From assembly GCF_019242955.1 (NCBI RefSeq), contig NZ_CP066129.1, positions 620,001 to 684,000 of the forward strand: a DNA stretch of 64,000 nucleotides, given 5' to 3'. The notes below the pieces were generated by a model. It did not search any database. It was given only the letters and a program-made list of their open reading frames with translations, and was not told where the DNA came from. Position numbers and translations under genes: made by a program. Of this stretch, positions 46,027-54,010 are shown in pieces. This stretch comes from Morganella morganii. GTDB taxonomy: Bacteria; Pseudomonadota; Gammaproteobacteria; Enterobacterales; Enterobacteriaceae. Each line of letters starts with the position of its first letter. The first letter of the stretch is position 1.

Positions 46027-46365
46027 TATATTACTCCTTTTATATTAATCGCACTCTGATGTGGTGCGGTTATAGTTATAAGGAAATGGCGTAATTCCCG
46101 CAATATTGAAAGTTAATGATCTTATTATTTAAATTGTCTCACTTAAAATAAGATATGCAGGTTGTCTGTGAAAAATAATGATTCTCATTTTGAGTGATAT
46201 TTGTTCTTTATAATCTGATGGTTAATTCGCGTTATTGTAACTTAATGGAATAATAACTTGCCGGATATAGCAATTATTACTAATTATCGCACGTAAAGTC
46301 CGTAATTTAGTAAAATTAGCCGTTAGAATTCATCACCATTTAATTAAACGAAACCGGCTTATATT
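46027..46365. other. AT-rich divergent promoter region
   Basis: A 339-bp spacer between the unknown small protein gene and the outer-membrane operon. It contains a Fur-box-like site at 46174-46192 and a TATAAT at 46209-46214 that could be the -10 element for the plus-strand operon with a weak -35 (TTTTGA, 46188-46193) overlapping the Fur-like site. No coding frame is supported. Confidence 0.55.
46174..46192. promoter_or_regulatory. Fur-box-like operator
   Basis: The core AATGATTCTCATT, or AATGAGAATCATT on the other strand, is the typical enteric Fur core. On the minus strand 15 of 19 positions match the consensus GATAATGATAATCATTATC. It lies 174 bp before the outer-membrane operon and 148 bp before the divergent gene, and just upstream of a TATAAT. 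Fe-Fur would repress one or both directions; this is a prediction. Confidence 0.6.
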
Positions 46366-47361
46366 ATGTTACGCCCGATATTTCATACTCTGATTATTAC
46401 CGGCTCACTGAGCCTGAGCGCTTTTTCTTATGCGGACGGCCCTTCATTGTCATTAAGTGTCAGCCAGTCCGGCGGCTCAGTACAAAAGGAAGATGGTTCT
46501 CTTGATGCTACCCGTCCTTCTGAATCCCAATCCCGTATTCTGCCTATCTGGGGCGATGAAGCCCGTGCCCGCGGTTATGATATTCCGGAGCCGTTTGGTG
46601 TCGGTTATAACTATATGAATCTGCGGCAGGATATTGTGGTGGATAAAATCGGCTTTATTATGCCGAAAAACCCGGAGACAGCGGGTGCATTATCAGTCGA
46701 TGCGGGCCATACCCGGGAAAAAAGTGAAACACATATGCTGAAAGTGGATTCCTGGATTTTTCCGTTTATGAACGTGTATGGTTTATACGGTAAAACCAAA
46801 GGTAAATCCCATACTATTCTGAATGGCGGCGCCTTTGATCTCGGGTTTGCAAAATTGCCGCTGAAATTCCTGGAAGGGCAGCCGTTCGATCTGGATTTCG
46901 AAGGTAAAACCTATGGTGCGGGTATGACACTGGCCGGCGGATATAACCAGTTTTTCGGAACGGTCGATCTTAATTACACCAAAACTAATCTGGATATCCT
47001 CGACGGCGATATTAAAGCACTGGTGATTTCTCCGCGTGTCGGCTATGAATTTGTCTTCTCACCATTAATTGCCGGACAGGGAAATACCAAGTTGCAGGTC
47101 TGGACAGGGGCAATGTACCAGGATATTACTCAGCGTTTTAAAGGGGATATCAGCGGGCTGAGTTTACCGGGACAATTTCAGGATTTTGTGAATGCGCTGG
47201 ATGATCCGGGAATGAAATTCGATGTTGAACAGCATCTTGCCCATAAATGGAGCAACCTGGTCGGTGCCCGGTTAGAAGTGACCCGCAATTTTAATATAAT
47301 TTCAGAAGTGGGCTTTAATAACCGTAACAGCTTCTTTATTTCCGGAGAATTCCGTTTTTAA
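46366..47361 (+). CDS. Putative outer-membrane beta-barrel protein (operon gene 1)
   Basis: Family not firmly recognised. The 331-residue precursor has a signal peptide (ends near SAFSYADG). About 55 polar residues follow, then alternating strand-like segments such as GAGMTLAGGYNQFFGTVDLNY, and the chain ends in an aromatic-terminated beta-signal FFISGEFRF, which marks a BAM client outer-membrane protein. Cysteines are absent. The stop codon shares its last A with the ATG of the next gene (TAATG), so the operon is translationally coupled. The role is unknown. Confidence 0.8.
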   Translation: MLRPIFHTLIITGSLSLSAFSYADGPSLSLSVSQSGGSVQKEDGSLDATRPSESQSRILPIWGDEARARGYDIPEPFGVGYNYMNLRQDIVVDKIGFIMPKNPETAGALSVDAGHTREKSETHMLKVDSWIFPFMNVYGLYGKTKGKSHTILNGGAFDLGFAKLPLKFLEGQPFDLDFEGKTYGAGMTLAGGYNQFFGTVDLNYTKTNLDILDGDIKALVISPRVGYEFVFSPLIAGQGNTKLQVWTGAMYQDITQRFKGDISGLSLPGQFQDFVNALDDPGMKFDVEQHLAHKWSNLVGARLEVTRNFNIISEVGFNNRNSFFISGEFRF

Positions 47362-48503
47362 TGATATTTCGTCATTGCGCTGCCGGGCTGGTAATTGCCT
47401 GTCTGGCGGCGGTTCACACAGCAAAGGCCGGTTTTTTACCCTCAAGGGAGCAAATTGATGATGCACTGTCCGGACTGGGCAGCAATAATCAGTTTGACCG
47501 CAGCAAAACGATTGACTGGGGGGTATTACCCGGGCCGTTTTATACCCCTGAACTGGAAGCTGGTATCGGGGTGGCTCTGGTCGGCCTGTATCAGGCAGAC
47601 CATAATCCGGACAGTAAAATATCCACGTTATCACTCAGCGGGTTTGCCTCCTCAACAGGGGCTTTCGGTCTGAACCTGAATAATTACACCTATCTGGATA
47701 ATGATAACTGGCGTTTTTACCTCAGCGGCACGCTTAATAATGTACCGACGGATTATTGGGGAAAAGGCTATCAGGCCGGGCGCGTTAAAGATCATTTCGG
47801 TGAATATAAGTCACAGCAACTGCGTCTGACTCCGTCACTGCTGCGCCGTGTGGCGGATAATACCTATCTCGGGTTAGGCTGGGATTTCAGCACACTGAAT
47901 GCCGCGTCTCCGGACAGGCCGTTCAGCCGTTATATGGATGAACATGATTATGACCGGCATGCTGTCAGCTCCGGTGTTAGTGCCACATTCAGTTATGACA
48001 GCCGGGATTTTCTGCCGAATGCCCGTCAGGGGCAGGCTCTGGATCTGCGTTATACGTATTATGCACCGTCACTCGGCAGCGATACGCGGTTTAATACCAC
48101 TGAGATTCAGTACAACTATTATTATCCGCTGAATGACAAAACGGTGCTGGCATTTGATAACTATGCGCGGTTTGCATCCGGTGATGTACCGTGGGATCAG
48201 TTCTCCCGCCTCGGGAACGGGCGGCAGATGCGCGGCTATTATGACGGCCGTTATCAGGATAATCACGTCTTCGCAACCCAGGTCGAGTACCGGCGTAAGC
48301 TGGACTGGCGGCATGGTGTTGTGCTCTGGGCCGGGAGCGGGACGATGAGTGAGAGTGCGCGCCATCTCGGCGGCGGCCACTGGCTGCCTAACGTGGGTGT
48401 CGGGTATCGCTTTGAATTCAAACCGCGGATGAATGTGCGGCTCGATTTTGGTGTCGGAAAGCAGAGCAGCGGTTTTTATTTCCAGGTCGGGGAAGCATTC
48501 TGA
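47361..48503 (+). CDS. BamA/TamA-like (D15, Omp85) outer-membrane barrel without POTRA domains (operon gene 2)
   Basis: A 380-residue precursor with signal peptide (MIFRHCAAGLVIACLAAVHTAKAG). The body resembles the bacterial surface antigen D15 barrel: SYDSRDFLPNARQGQALDL matches the conserved Omp85 D(S)RD...P..G strand, and later strands include FATQVEYRRKLDW. The chain ends FYFQVGEAF. No POTRA domain fits between the signal peptide and barrel, so it belongs to the short Omp85-type proteins whose functions are mostly unknown. It shares one base with each neighbouring gene. Confidence 0.82.
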   Translation: MIFRHCAAGLVIACLAAVHTAKAGFLPSREQIDDALSGLGSNNQFDRSKTIDWGVLPGPFYTPELEAGIGVALVGLYQADHNPDSKISTLSLSGFASSTGAFGLNLNNYTYLDNDNWRFYLSGTLNNVPTDYWGKGYQAGRVKDHFGEYKSQQLRLTPSLLRRVADNTYLGLGWDFSTLNAASPDRPFSRYMDEHDYDRHAVSSGVSATFSYDSRDFLPNARQGQALDLRYTYYAPSLGSDTRFNTTEIQYNYYYPLNDKTVLAFDNYARFASGDVPWDQFSRLGNGRQMRGYYDGRYQDNHVFATQVEYRRKLDWRHGVVLWAGSGTMSESARHLGGGHWLPNVGVGYRFEFKPRMNVRLDFGVGKQSSGFYFQVGEAF

Positions 48504-49654
48504 TGCGGGTATTTATCACCGTAATTGTCATGATGGTGCTGTTATCCGGCTGTCAGAGCCGGATGAGGGACGTTCCTGTTGTCCGTGCCGATCTTTCGCC
48601 GCAGACAACAGAAACCGCTGCGCAGGTATTTCCGGTTGCTGATGGGGTGAGCGCACCCGACGGGCTGCGCCCCTGCTGCGCGTTCGGTTATGATCTGCGG
48701 GCAAAGCTGGGGCCGGTTCCGGTGCCGTTTTACACCATCGGTAATGTGCTGACCGCCGGTGATTTGGGGGAGCATGTCTACAATGACAGCTTCTGGTTTG
48801 GTGTGGCAGAGGTTATCGGCCTGAGTAATGAAAACCTCGGGATCGTCTATTCCCGCCGCGGCGGATTTATCGATATTGCACATGTCCGGGATACTGCCGA
48901 TTACACGTATTATCTGTTTACCCTGATTTATCCGCACCTTGGCGAAGCCCGCATGCTGACACTGTCAGACGAGCTCTCTTCCCGCCGTATTCAGTTCCGC
49001 CGTTTTACTCCGCCGCAGGACCCGGCAGAGCGTTATACCCTGAGTGTCTATCTGGCGGCGCGGCTCGCGTTTCGTCTGGCAGCATGGCATGAGATTGCTC
49101 AGTGGTACGGTTATCATTCAGTTCCCGGTTTTTCTGAGGAAATCTCTGCATTTACACCTGAAGATCTTTATTCCAACCTGCTGGGCGCGCGCCTTGCCAT
49201 CACGTTGCTGTTGCAGGGGCACGGCGGTTCAGTGGCGGATTTTAACCGCGGAATGGAAGCTATTTTCCCGCAGGCACTGGCACTGCTGGATGCACAGCCC
49301 GCTGAGGTGACCCGGCAGATGTTTGACCGTATCGACGGGCTCTGGTGGGATAAACAGCAGCGGGTGCCTGAGAAGTTTCTGGTCCTGCGCCGGGATTACA
49401 GTGTGAGTGATGACCGGCTGCCTTCACTGCCGCCGCAGGAAACCGCCACCGGGATGAGGCTGGCACTGCCTCAGCATTATCTGCACTGGTCTCTTGCGGA
49501 TCTGGCGTCATTTGAACTGTGGCGGACAAATAACCCCGGGAACCTGCCGGTGACCGCACTGCCGTTTACTGAAGCTGATTTTCCGCGGCTGACAGAACAT
49601 GCGGCAGCGGAGGATAAAAAAACAGCGCCGGTATCAGTGCAGCGAAATCAGTAA
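48503..49654 (+). CDS. DUF4056-type lipoprotein (operon gene 3)
   Basis: A 383-residue precursor with lipobox LLSGC (C17). The body resembles the uncharacterised DUF4056 family: RPCCAFGYDLRAKLG near the N-terminus, then a central GFIDIAHVRDTADYTYYLF and FRLAAWHEIAQWYGY. The histidine and glutamate residues in IAHVRD and WHEIAQWYG look like a possible metal or catalytic site, but no activity is known. The ATG overlaps the stop of the barrel gene (TGATG), and the last 21 bp overlap the convergent GNAT gene. A surface or inner-leaflet partner of the barrel is plausible. Confidence 0.72.
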   Translation: MRVFITVIVMMVLLSGCQSRMRDVPVVRADLSPQTTETAAQVFPVADGVSAPDGLRPCCAFGYDLRAKLGPVPVPFYTIGNVLTAGDLGEHVYNDSFWFGVAEVIGLSNENLGIVYSRRGGFIDIAHVRDTADYTYYLFTLIYPHLGEARMLTLSDELSSRRIQFRRFTPPQDPAERYTLSVYLAARLAFRLAAWHEIAQWYGYHSVPGFSEEISAFTPEDLYSNLLGARLAITLLLQGHGGSVADFNRGMEAIFPQALALLDAQPAEVTRQMFDRIDGLWWDKQQRVPEKFLVLRRDYSVSDDRLPSLPPQETATGMRLALPQHYLHWSLADLASFELWRTNNPGNLPVTALPFTEADFPRLTEHAAAEDKKTAPVSVQRNQ

Positions 49655-50113
49655 CAGCGGAAGAACACGGCCGGGCAGGGAGTCAGACGGCGTTTCCCCG
49701 ATGCGGATGGCGCCCTGGCGAATATAAAATGCTTCCGCATTGGGGTCCGCATCGACCAGCAGCGCGCTGACACACTGTGTCCGGGCGGAGGTGACTGCCC
49801 ACTGATACAGTGCGCTGCCTATTCCCTGATGCAGATAATCCGGATGCACAAAGAGCTTGGAAAGCTTTCCGTTCTCTTCCTGACGGTTGATGGTCAGTTG
49901 TACCACACCGGCAATTTTGCCGTTAATCCGGGCTGTCATCAGCCGTGAACGGTCAAAATCAGCGGAGGTAATCGTCAGTTCATCGCGGCAGGTCGCCATA
50001 AATTTCTCATCATATCCCCAGTGCTGTTTTGAACGCAGGCACAGGCGGGTCAGATAATCCGCTTCATCACGCTGAGGCGGGGCGAGTAAAAAAACGGGTG
50101 CTTCTGTGGTCAT
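49634..50113 (-). CDS. GNAT family N-acetyltransferase
   Basis: A 159-residue Gcn5-related acetyltransferase. The acetyl-CoA loop is in KLSKLFVHPDYLHQGIGSALYQWA, with the R/Q-x-x-G-x-G/A-like QGIGSA turn, and the late motif DPNAEAFYIRQGAIRIGE is typical. The ATG at 50113 was chosen over one three codons upstream. The substrate cannot be predicted. It is convergent with, and overlaps by 21 bp, the DUF4056 gene. Confidence 0.85.
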   Translation of the reverse strand: MTTEAPVFLLAPPQRDEADYLTRLCLRSKQHWGYDEKFMATCRDELTITSADFDRSRLMTARINGKIAGVVQLTINRQEENGKLSKLFVHPDYLHQGIGSALYQWAVTSARTQCVSALLVDADPNAEAFYIRQGAIRIGETPSDSLPGRVLPLLLISLH

Positions 50114-50195
50114 AACGATCAAATCCGTGATTTTGCTGAGACGAATAATAATAGCAGATCAAATGTCAGGCTGCGTAAGGTGGCGGTGTGTTATT

Positions 50196-51254
50196 TCACC
50201 GCAGCCGGATATCATTTTGCACCGGGGTTATCAGCGCGGAAAAGCTGAACGGCGGGTTGTGCATCTGCCCGCAGTCACAGTGGCGCAAAAACCGGGATGC
50301 CCTGAGCGGCAGCAGATCCTGACGACCGTAGCAACCGAGTGTCTGTAACTGCCCGGGCCGGTATCGTGCGGCCATCTTCAGATGGTCTGCCGGATCACCG
50401 GTAATCAGGTTAAAACCGTACGGCAGCCAGTGCGCCGGTTCAAACGTCCTCCGCAGTGTCAGCCCCCAGCCGGATGCCGTACTGTAAACCGGCGGCCGGA
50501 GATCAGGTGCCAGCACATGGCGCAGTGACAGTTCCCGTGCCTTTACCATCTGGTGTAAACGGGTATTCTGCGGCAGACAGGGCAGTTCATTCAGTACCTG
50601 TGACAGTGAACTGTACAGCCGCTCTGCCATCATCGGGCTGTCGAGCAGAATAAAGCGTGGCGAATCATTGACTTCCCTGAGGAACAGGCAGGTGTCCCAC
50701 AGGAGCAGTTCCGGTGCGGGTAAATCCGTGCCGCAGATTATCATTGCGCTGATTTTCGGGCCGTTTTCGATCAGGCGGACAGGCGGCGGGGTAATTTTCC
50801 GCCAGTGGCGGATCAGGGCATCGTTTCCGGTCACCACGACGGTATCCGCGCTGTGCAGCAGTGCGGTGTCATGCTGTTCCGGCCCGGCAAATTCGCAGGT
50901 GACAGAGTCCGTACCGGGCTGTCCGCACAGCATATTCAGCCAGTCGCAGTGGTTGCGGGTTCTGATGCGGAGCGCCGTACCGGTGATATAAGCGGCGATG
51001 ATAAGCTCCGCGGTGGTCAGCGGGTTACCGCCCTCATCAATGATCAGGACCTGTTCTGCCGCATACCGGGATGTGCCGCTGAGGGCATGCTCTGCTGCGG
51101 TATCAATAGCACGGGAGTCAGCCAGCCATTGCAGGCGCATCCGGCAGAATGAGTGTGTTGCCGGATCTGCGGAGAATTCCGGTTTCCGGCTCAGTATGGC
51201 GGACAGGCGGTCTTTGATGGCAGCAATGCGCCGGGGGATAGCGTCTGTCATCAT
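50196..51254 (-). CDS. LuxC-like acyl-CoA/acyl-protein reductase, shortened and lacking the usual cysteine
   Basis: LuxC reduces an enzyme-bound acyl group to aldehyde with NADPH in the bioluminescence fatty acid reductase. This 352-residue protein is shorter than LuxC (about 480). It keeps family segments: DTVVVTGNDALIRHW, RLIENGPKISAMII, and the C-terminal LQTLGCYGRQD...CDCGQMHNPPFSF. The segment DTCLFLREVNDSPRFILLD aligns with the LuxC region around its acyl-carrying cysteine, but that position appears to be Asn196; C189 lies seven residues earlier. Its ATG overlaps the LuxE-like stop. The product may be an altered or inactive reductase. Confidence 0.72.
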   Translation of the reverse strand: MMTDAIPRRIAAIKDRLSAILSRKPEFSADPATHSFCRMRLQWLADSRAIDTAAEHALSGTSRYAAEQVLIIDEGGNPLTTAELIIAAYITGTALRIRTRNHCDWLNMLCGQPGTDSVTCEFAGPEQHDTALLHSADTVVVTGNDALIRHWRKITPPPVRLIENGPKISAMIICGTDLPAPELLLWDTCLFLREVNDSPRFILLDSPMMAERLYSSLSQVLNELPCLPQNTRLHQMVKARELSLRHVLAPDLRPPVYSTASGWGLTLRRTFEPAHWLPYGFNLITGDPADHLKMAARYRPGQLQTLGCYGRQDLLPLRASRFLRHCDCGQMHNPPFSFSALITPVQNDIRLR

Positions 51255-52231
51255 ATCTCATCTCCGCTGAGGTCGTCCCGCGCGGCGATACTGCCGCAGT
51301 AAGATATCCAGGGCAATGTACTGCCGCAGGCACAGCCGGTTCCCTGTTCACATATATCTGTCGTCAGCAGGCGCTGGGCAGGCAGCGGTGTAAGCAGCGG
51401 GGTATTCAGCTGTAACAGGCCGCTTTTGTCTGCCGCAGCCGGACTGCCATCCTCACTGATCAGCATAAAGCGGGAAAACTGCGGGATGTGAAAATGCCCT
51501 TCCCGGCAGCTGATATAGTGCAGCGGATGCGCCGGTGTGCTGTAAATTTCACGGATGATGACAAACGGTGCCTGAAGTATCTCCGGCAGTTTATCTGCAA
51601 TCATCCGGCAGTGGCTGCGCCGGCCGTGACTGCTCAGTATGCGGATCTCCCCTTTCAGGGTAAAAGGTGCCGGACTGTTCTGAGCAAACCGGGCCGCATG
51701 ATGTGCGGCAGCAATGATATACACCGGATCGCTGTGTTGCGCCCATTCCATCAGCACGGCCCAGGCCAGTACGGTATTCGGCTGGCCATCGGCGAAGACG
51801 GCGGTGACACACTCTTTCACCGGTGCGAATTGTGTCAGTTCAGGGAACAGCGGGGTGTCGTATGCCTTGTGTCCGGCAGGCTGCGGTGGTGTCAGCAGCA
51901 GAAAACGGGCCGGACGCGTGCTGGTGAGTCCGCTGAGGCGGAGGAGGGATGCCATGGCCCGTTCAGCCATATCTGCGTATTTTGTATCCGTATGTGTGGC
52001 CGGACATCCGCTGCGGAACAGGGAGGCAGGGATCACCGGTGCAGGCTCCGCCTCATCCAGCAGGGCATAAGACGGATTATAACGACGGTGATAATGATCA
52101 GTTTGCGCCATCGCTTTCAGATAGCGGGTTTCCGCTGACGGGGTCAGCGGCGCACAGGGCGACGGATTATCCGCGAACTGCTCAATCACACCGGTATCCG
52201 CAGAAACCGGCTGCACAATTTCCTTTTGCAT
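51251..52231 (-). CDS. LuxE-like acyl-protein synthetase/acyltransferase
   Basis: LuxE activates fatty acids with ATP and passes the acyl group to LuxC. The 326-residue protein matches LuxE in its parts: PVIPASLFRSG after an N-terminal helix, LKGEIRILSSHGRRS, IREIYSTPAHPLHY, HFHIPQFSRFMLISEDG and the adenylate-enzyme-like LLTTDICEQGTGCACG. It ends SGDEI where bacterial LuxE continues SGCC, which contains the acyl-accepting cysteine, so that residue seems absent. Two adjacent ATGs sit right after GGGGAG; the second was chosen. It is upstream of the LuxC-like gene in a two-gene operon. Confidence 0.72.
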   Translation of the reverse strand: MQKEIVQPVSADTGVIEQFADNPSPCAPLTPSAETRYLKAMAQTDHYHRRYNPSYALLDEAEPAPVIPASLFRSGCPATHTDTKYADMAERAMASLLRLSGLTSTRPARFLLLTPPQPAGHKAYDTPLFPELTQFAPVKECVTAVFADGQPNTVLAWAVLMEWAQHSDPVYIIAAAHHAARFAQNSPAPFTLKGEIRILSSHGRRSHCRMIADKLPEILQAPFVIIREIYSTPAHPLHYISCREGHFHIPQFSRFMLISEDGSPAAADKSGLLQLNTPLLTPLPAQRLLTTDICEQGTGCACGSTLPWISYCGSIAARDDLSGDEI

Positions 52232-52277
52232 CATCTCCCCTGATATTACTGATAAACACTGCGGGGTCAGTATATAA

Positions 52278-52317
52278 GTATTCTTTATACGATAATTCTT
52301 AATTCGGCAAAGAATAC
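52278..52317. promoter_or_regulatory. Inverted repeat before the LuxE/LuxC-like operon
   Basis: GTATTCTTT (52278-52286) and AAAGAATAC (52309-52317) are perfect 9-bp inverted repeats 22 nt apart, in the AT-rich 114-bp gap upstream of the minus-strand operon. TATAAAG- and TATATACT-like elements lie here on the minus strand. A dimeric regulator site is plausible; the regulator is unknown. Confidence 0.5.
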
Positions 52318-52345
52318 ATTCAGGACGATAATGCGGGCTGGTCTG

Positions 52346-53818
52346 TTACCAGTATCCGAGGAACCGCCACCACAGACTGCCGGCGATAATCCAGATAACC
52401 AGGTTGACGATGCTCATCACCAGACCGGTTTTCCACCATTCCCCGAGCGTGGTGTAACCCGAACCGAAAATAATCGGCGCGGTACCGGTGCCGTAGTGGG
52501 TCAGGGACATCATCAGCGAGGAGGAGAACGCCAGAGTCAGCCCGAGCAGCATCGGTGGTGCGCCGAGTGCCAGTCCGGCGGCATAAAATGCGGCGAACAT
52601 CGCGGTGATATGCGCGGTGGTACTGGCGAAAAAGTAGTGAGAATAGACATAAAATAACACCAGCAGCAGCATCCCGCCGGTCCAGCTTATCCCCAGGTGG
52701 TCAATACCGTTGCCGACCGTCAGGGAAACCCATTTGATCAGCCCGAGCTTGCCGAGGAACGATGCCATCATCACCAGTGCGGCGAACCAGACTACCGTAT
52801 CCCATGCCCCTTTGTTTTTCAGAACATCATCCCAGCTGAGTACACCGCTGCACAGCAGGGCGGCAAGACCGATAAAGGCGGCGGTGGTCGGATGAACGTT
52901 ATATTCGCTGCCGAACAGCCAGCCGGGCACGCCGGCCCACAATGCCAGCAGCAGAATAAAGACCCCGAGTGTGATTTTTTCCGGCAGGGAAACCGGGCCG
53001 AGTTCACGGATACGCTCACGGGCAAATTCAGGCGCATCCGGGGTGGCGGTGATTTCCGGCTTATACAGAAAATAGATCACCAGCGGCATGGTGATCAGCG
53101 AGATAAGCGCAGGTAAAAATGCGGCCACGGCCCACATCGACCAGCTCAGTTCTGCCCCTTTTCCGGCTTCCTGCACAATCAGAGTAACAATCAGCGGGTT
53201 AGGCGCGGTTGCCGTGATAAACATCGCGGACGTAATGGGGTTGGTATTGTAATTAACCAGGGCCAGATAGCGGCCGATTTTCCCGCTGGTGCCGTCATCC
53301 GCTTTCGAGCCGAAACTGTCAGCGATTGAACGCATAATCGGGTGGATAATTCCGCCGCCGCGCGCGGTATTACTGGGGGTAACCGGTGCCAGCACGGTTT
53401 CGGCAATCGCCAGCGAATAGGCGATACCCAGCGTTTTTTTGCCGAACAGAGAAATAAAATAATAACCGATACGTGCCCCCAGTCCGGTTTTATTCAGACT
53501 GAGAGAAACCATAATAGAGATCCCGATGAGCCAGATAAGCTCATTGGAAAAGCCGCTCAGGGCATCAGCGAGCGCCGCTTTTGCCGAACCGGGATTAGTG
53601 ACGCCGGTCAGGGCGACAAGTGCAATCGCCACCATGGAAACCGCACCGATAGGCAGTGCTTTGCCGATAATAGCGGCGATGGTGCCGACAAACAGCGCGA
53701 GCAGGTGCCACGCGTTAGGATCAACACCGTCAGGTACAGGAACAGCAAACCAGATAATACAGGTAATAAGAATCGCGATTAAGGAAGGAATGGGTTTCAG
53801 CGGAGTCAGTTTATTCAT
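52346..53818 (-). CDS. DASS-family anion (di/tricarboxylate) transporter
   Basis: A 490-residue inner-membrane protein with 11 to 14 hydrophobic segments. It matches the CitT/TtdT/SoDiT1 group of divalent anion:Na+ symporters or exchangers: the substrate loops SNTARGGGIIHPIM (SNT motif) and the late SLTHYGTGTAPIIFGSGY, plus NYNTNPITSAMFITATAPNP. A substrate such as citrate, tartrate, malate or 2-oxoglutarate is expected; the exact one is not readable. It appears monocistronic. Confidence 0.9.
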   Translation of the reverse strand: MNKLTPLKPIPSLIAILITCIIWFAVPVPDGVDPNAWHLLALFVGTIAAIIGKALPIGAVSMVAIALVALTGVTNPGSAKAALADALSGFSNELIWLIGISIMVSLSLNKTGLGARIGYYFISLFGKKTLGIAYSLAIAETVLAPVTPSNTARGGGIIHPIMRSIADSFGSKADDGTSGKIGRYLALVNYNTNPITSAMFITATAPNPLIVTLIVQEAGKGAELSWSMWAVAAFLPALISLITMPLVIYFLYKPEITATPDAPEFARERIRELGPVSLPEKITLGVFILLLALWAGVPGWLFGSEYNVHPTTAAFIGLAALLCSGVLSWDDVLKNKGAWDTVVWFAALVMMASFLGKLGLIKWVSLTVGNGIDHLGISWTGGMLLLVLFYVYSHYFFASTTAHITAMFAAFYAAGLALGAPPMLLGLTLAFSSSLMMSLTHYGTGTAPIIFGSGYTTLGEWWKTGLVMSIVNLVIWIIAGSLWWRFLGYW

Positions 53819-54010
53819 AGGTCCGTCCGTGGTAATTGTATTTAACTGCCGGAGGATGACGTATTGATATTGAATAACAGGGTATATTATATAACAACCT
53901 GAAAATAACAGTGCTGTTATTTGCTGATAATAATCAATGTTATGTCAGATACCGGTTATTTATTCTGTAACAGAAAATAACCGGTATGAACAGGGAGGAA
54001 ATGAGGGGGA

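Noticed and set aside
48503-50122. DUF4056 lipoprotein and GNAT gene as one functional unit
   Set aside because: They are convergent with a 21-bp overlap of their ends, which does not imply a shared function.
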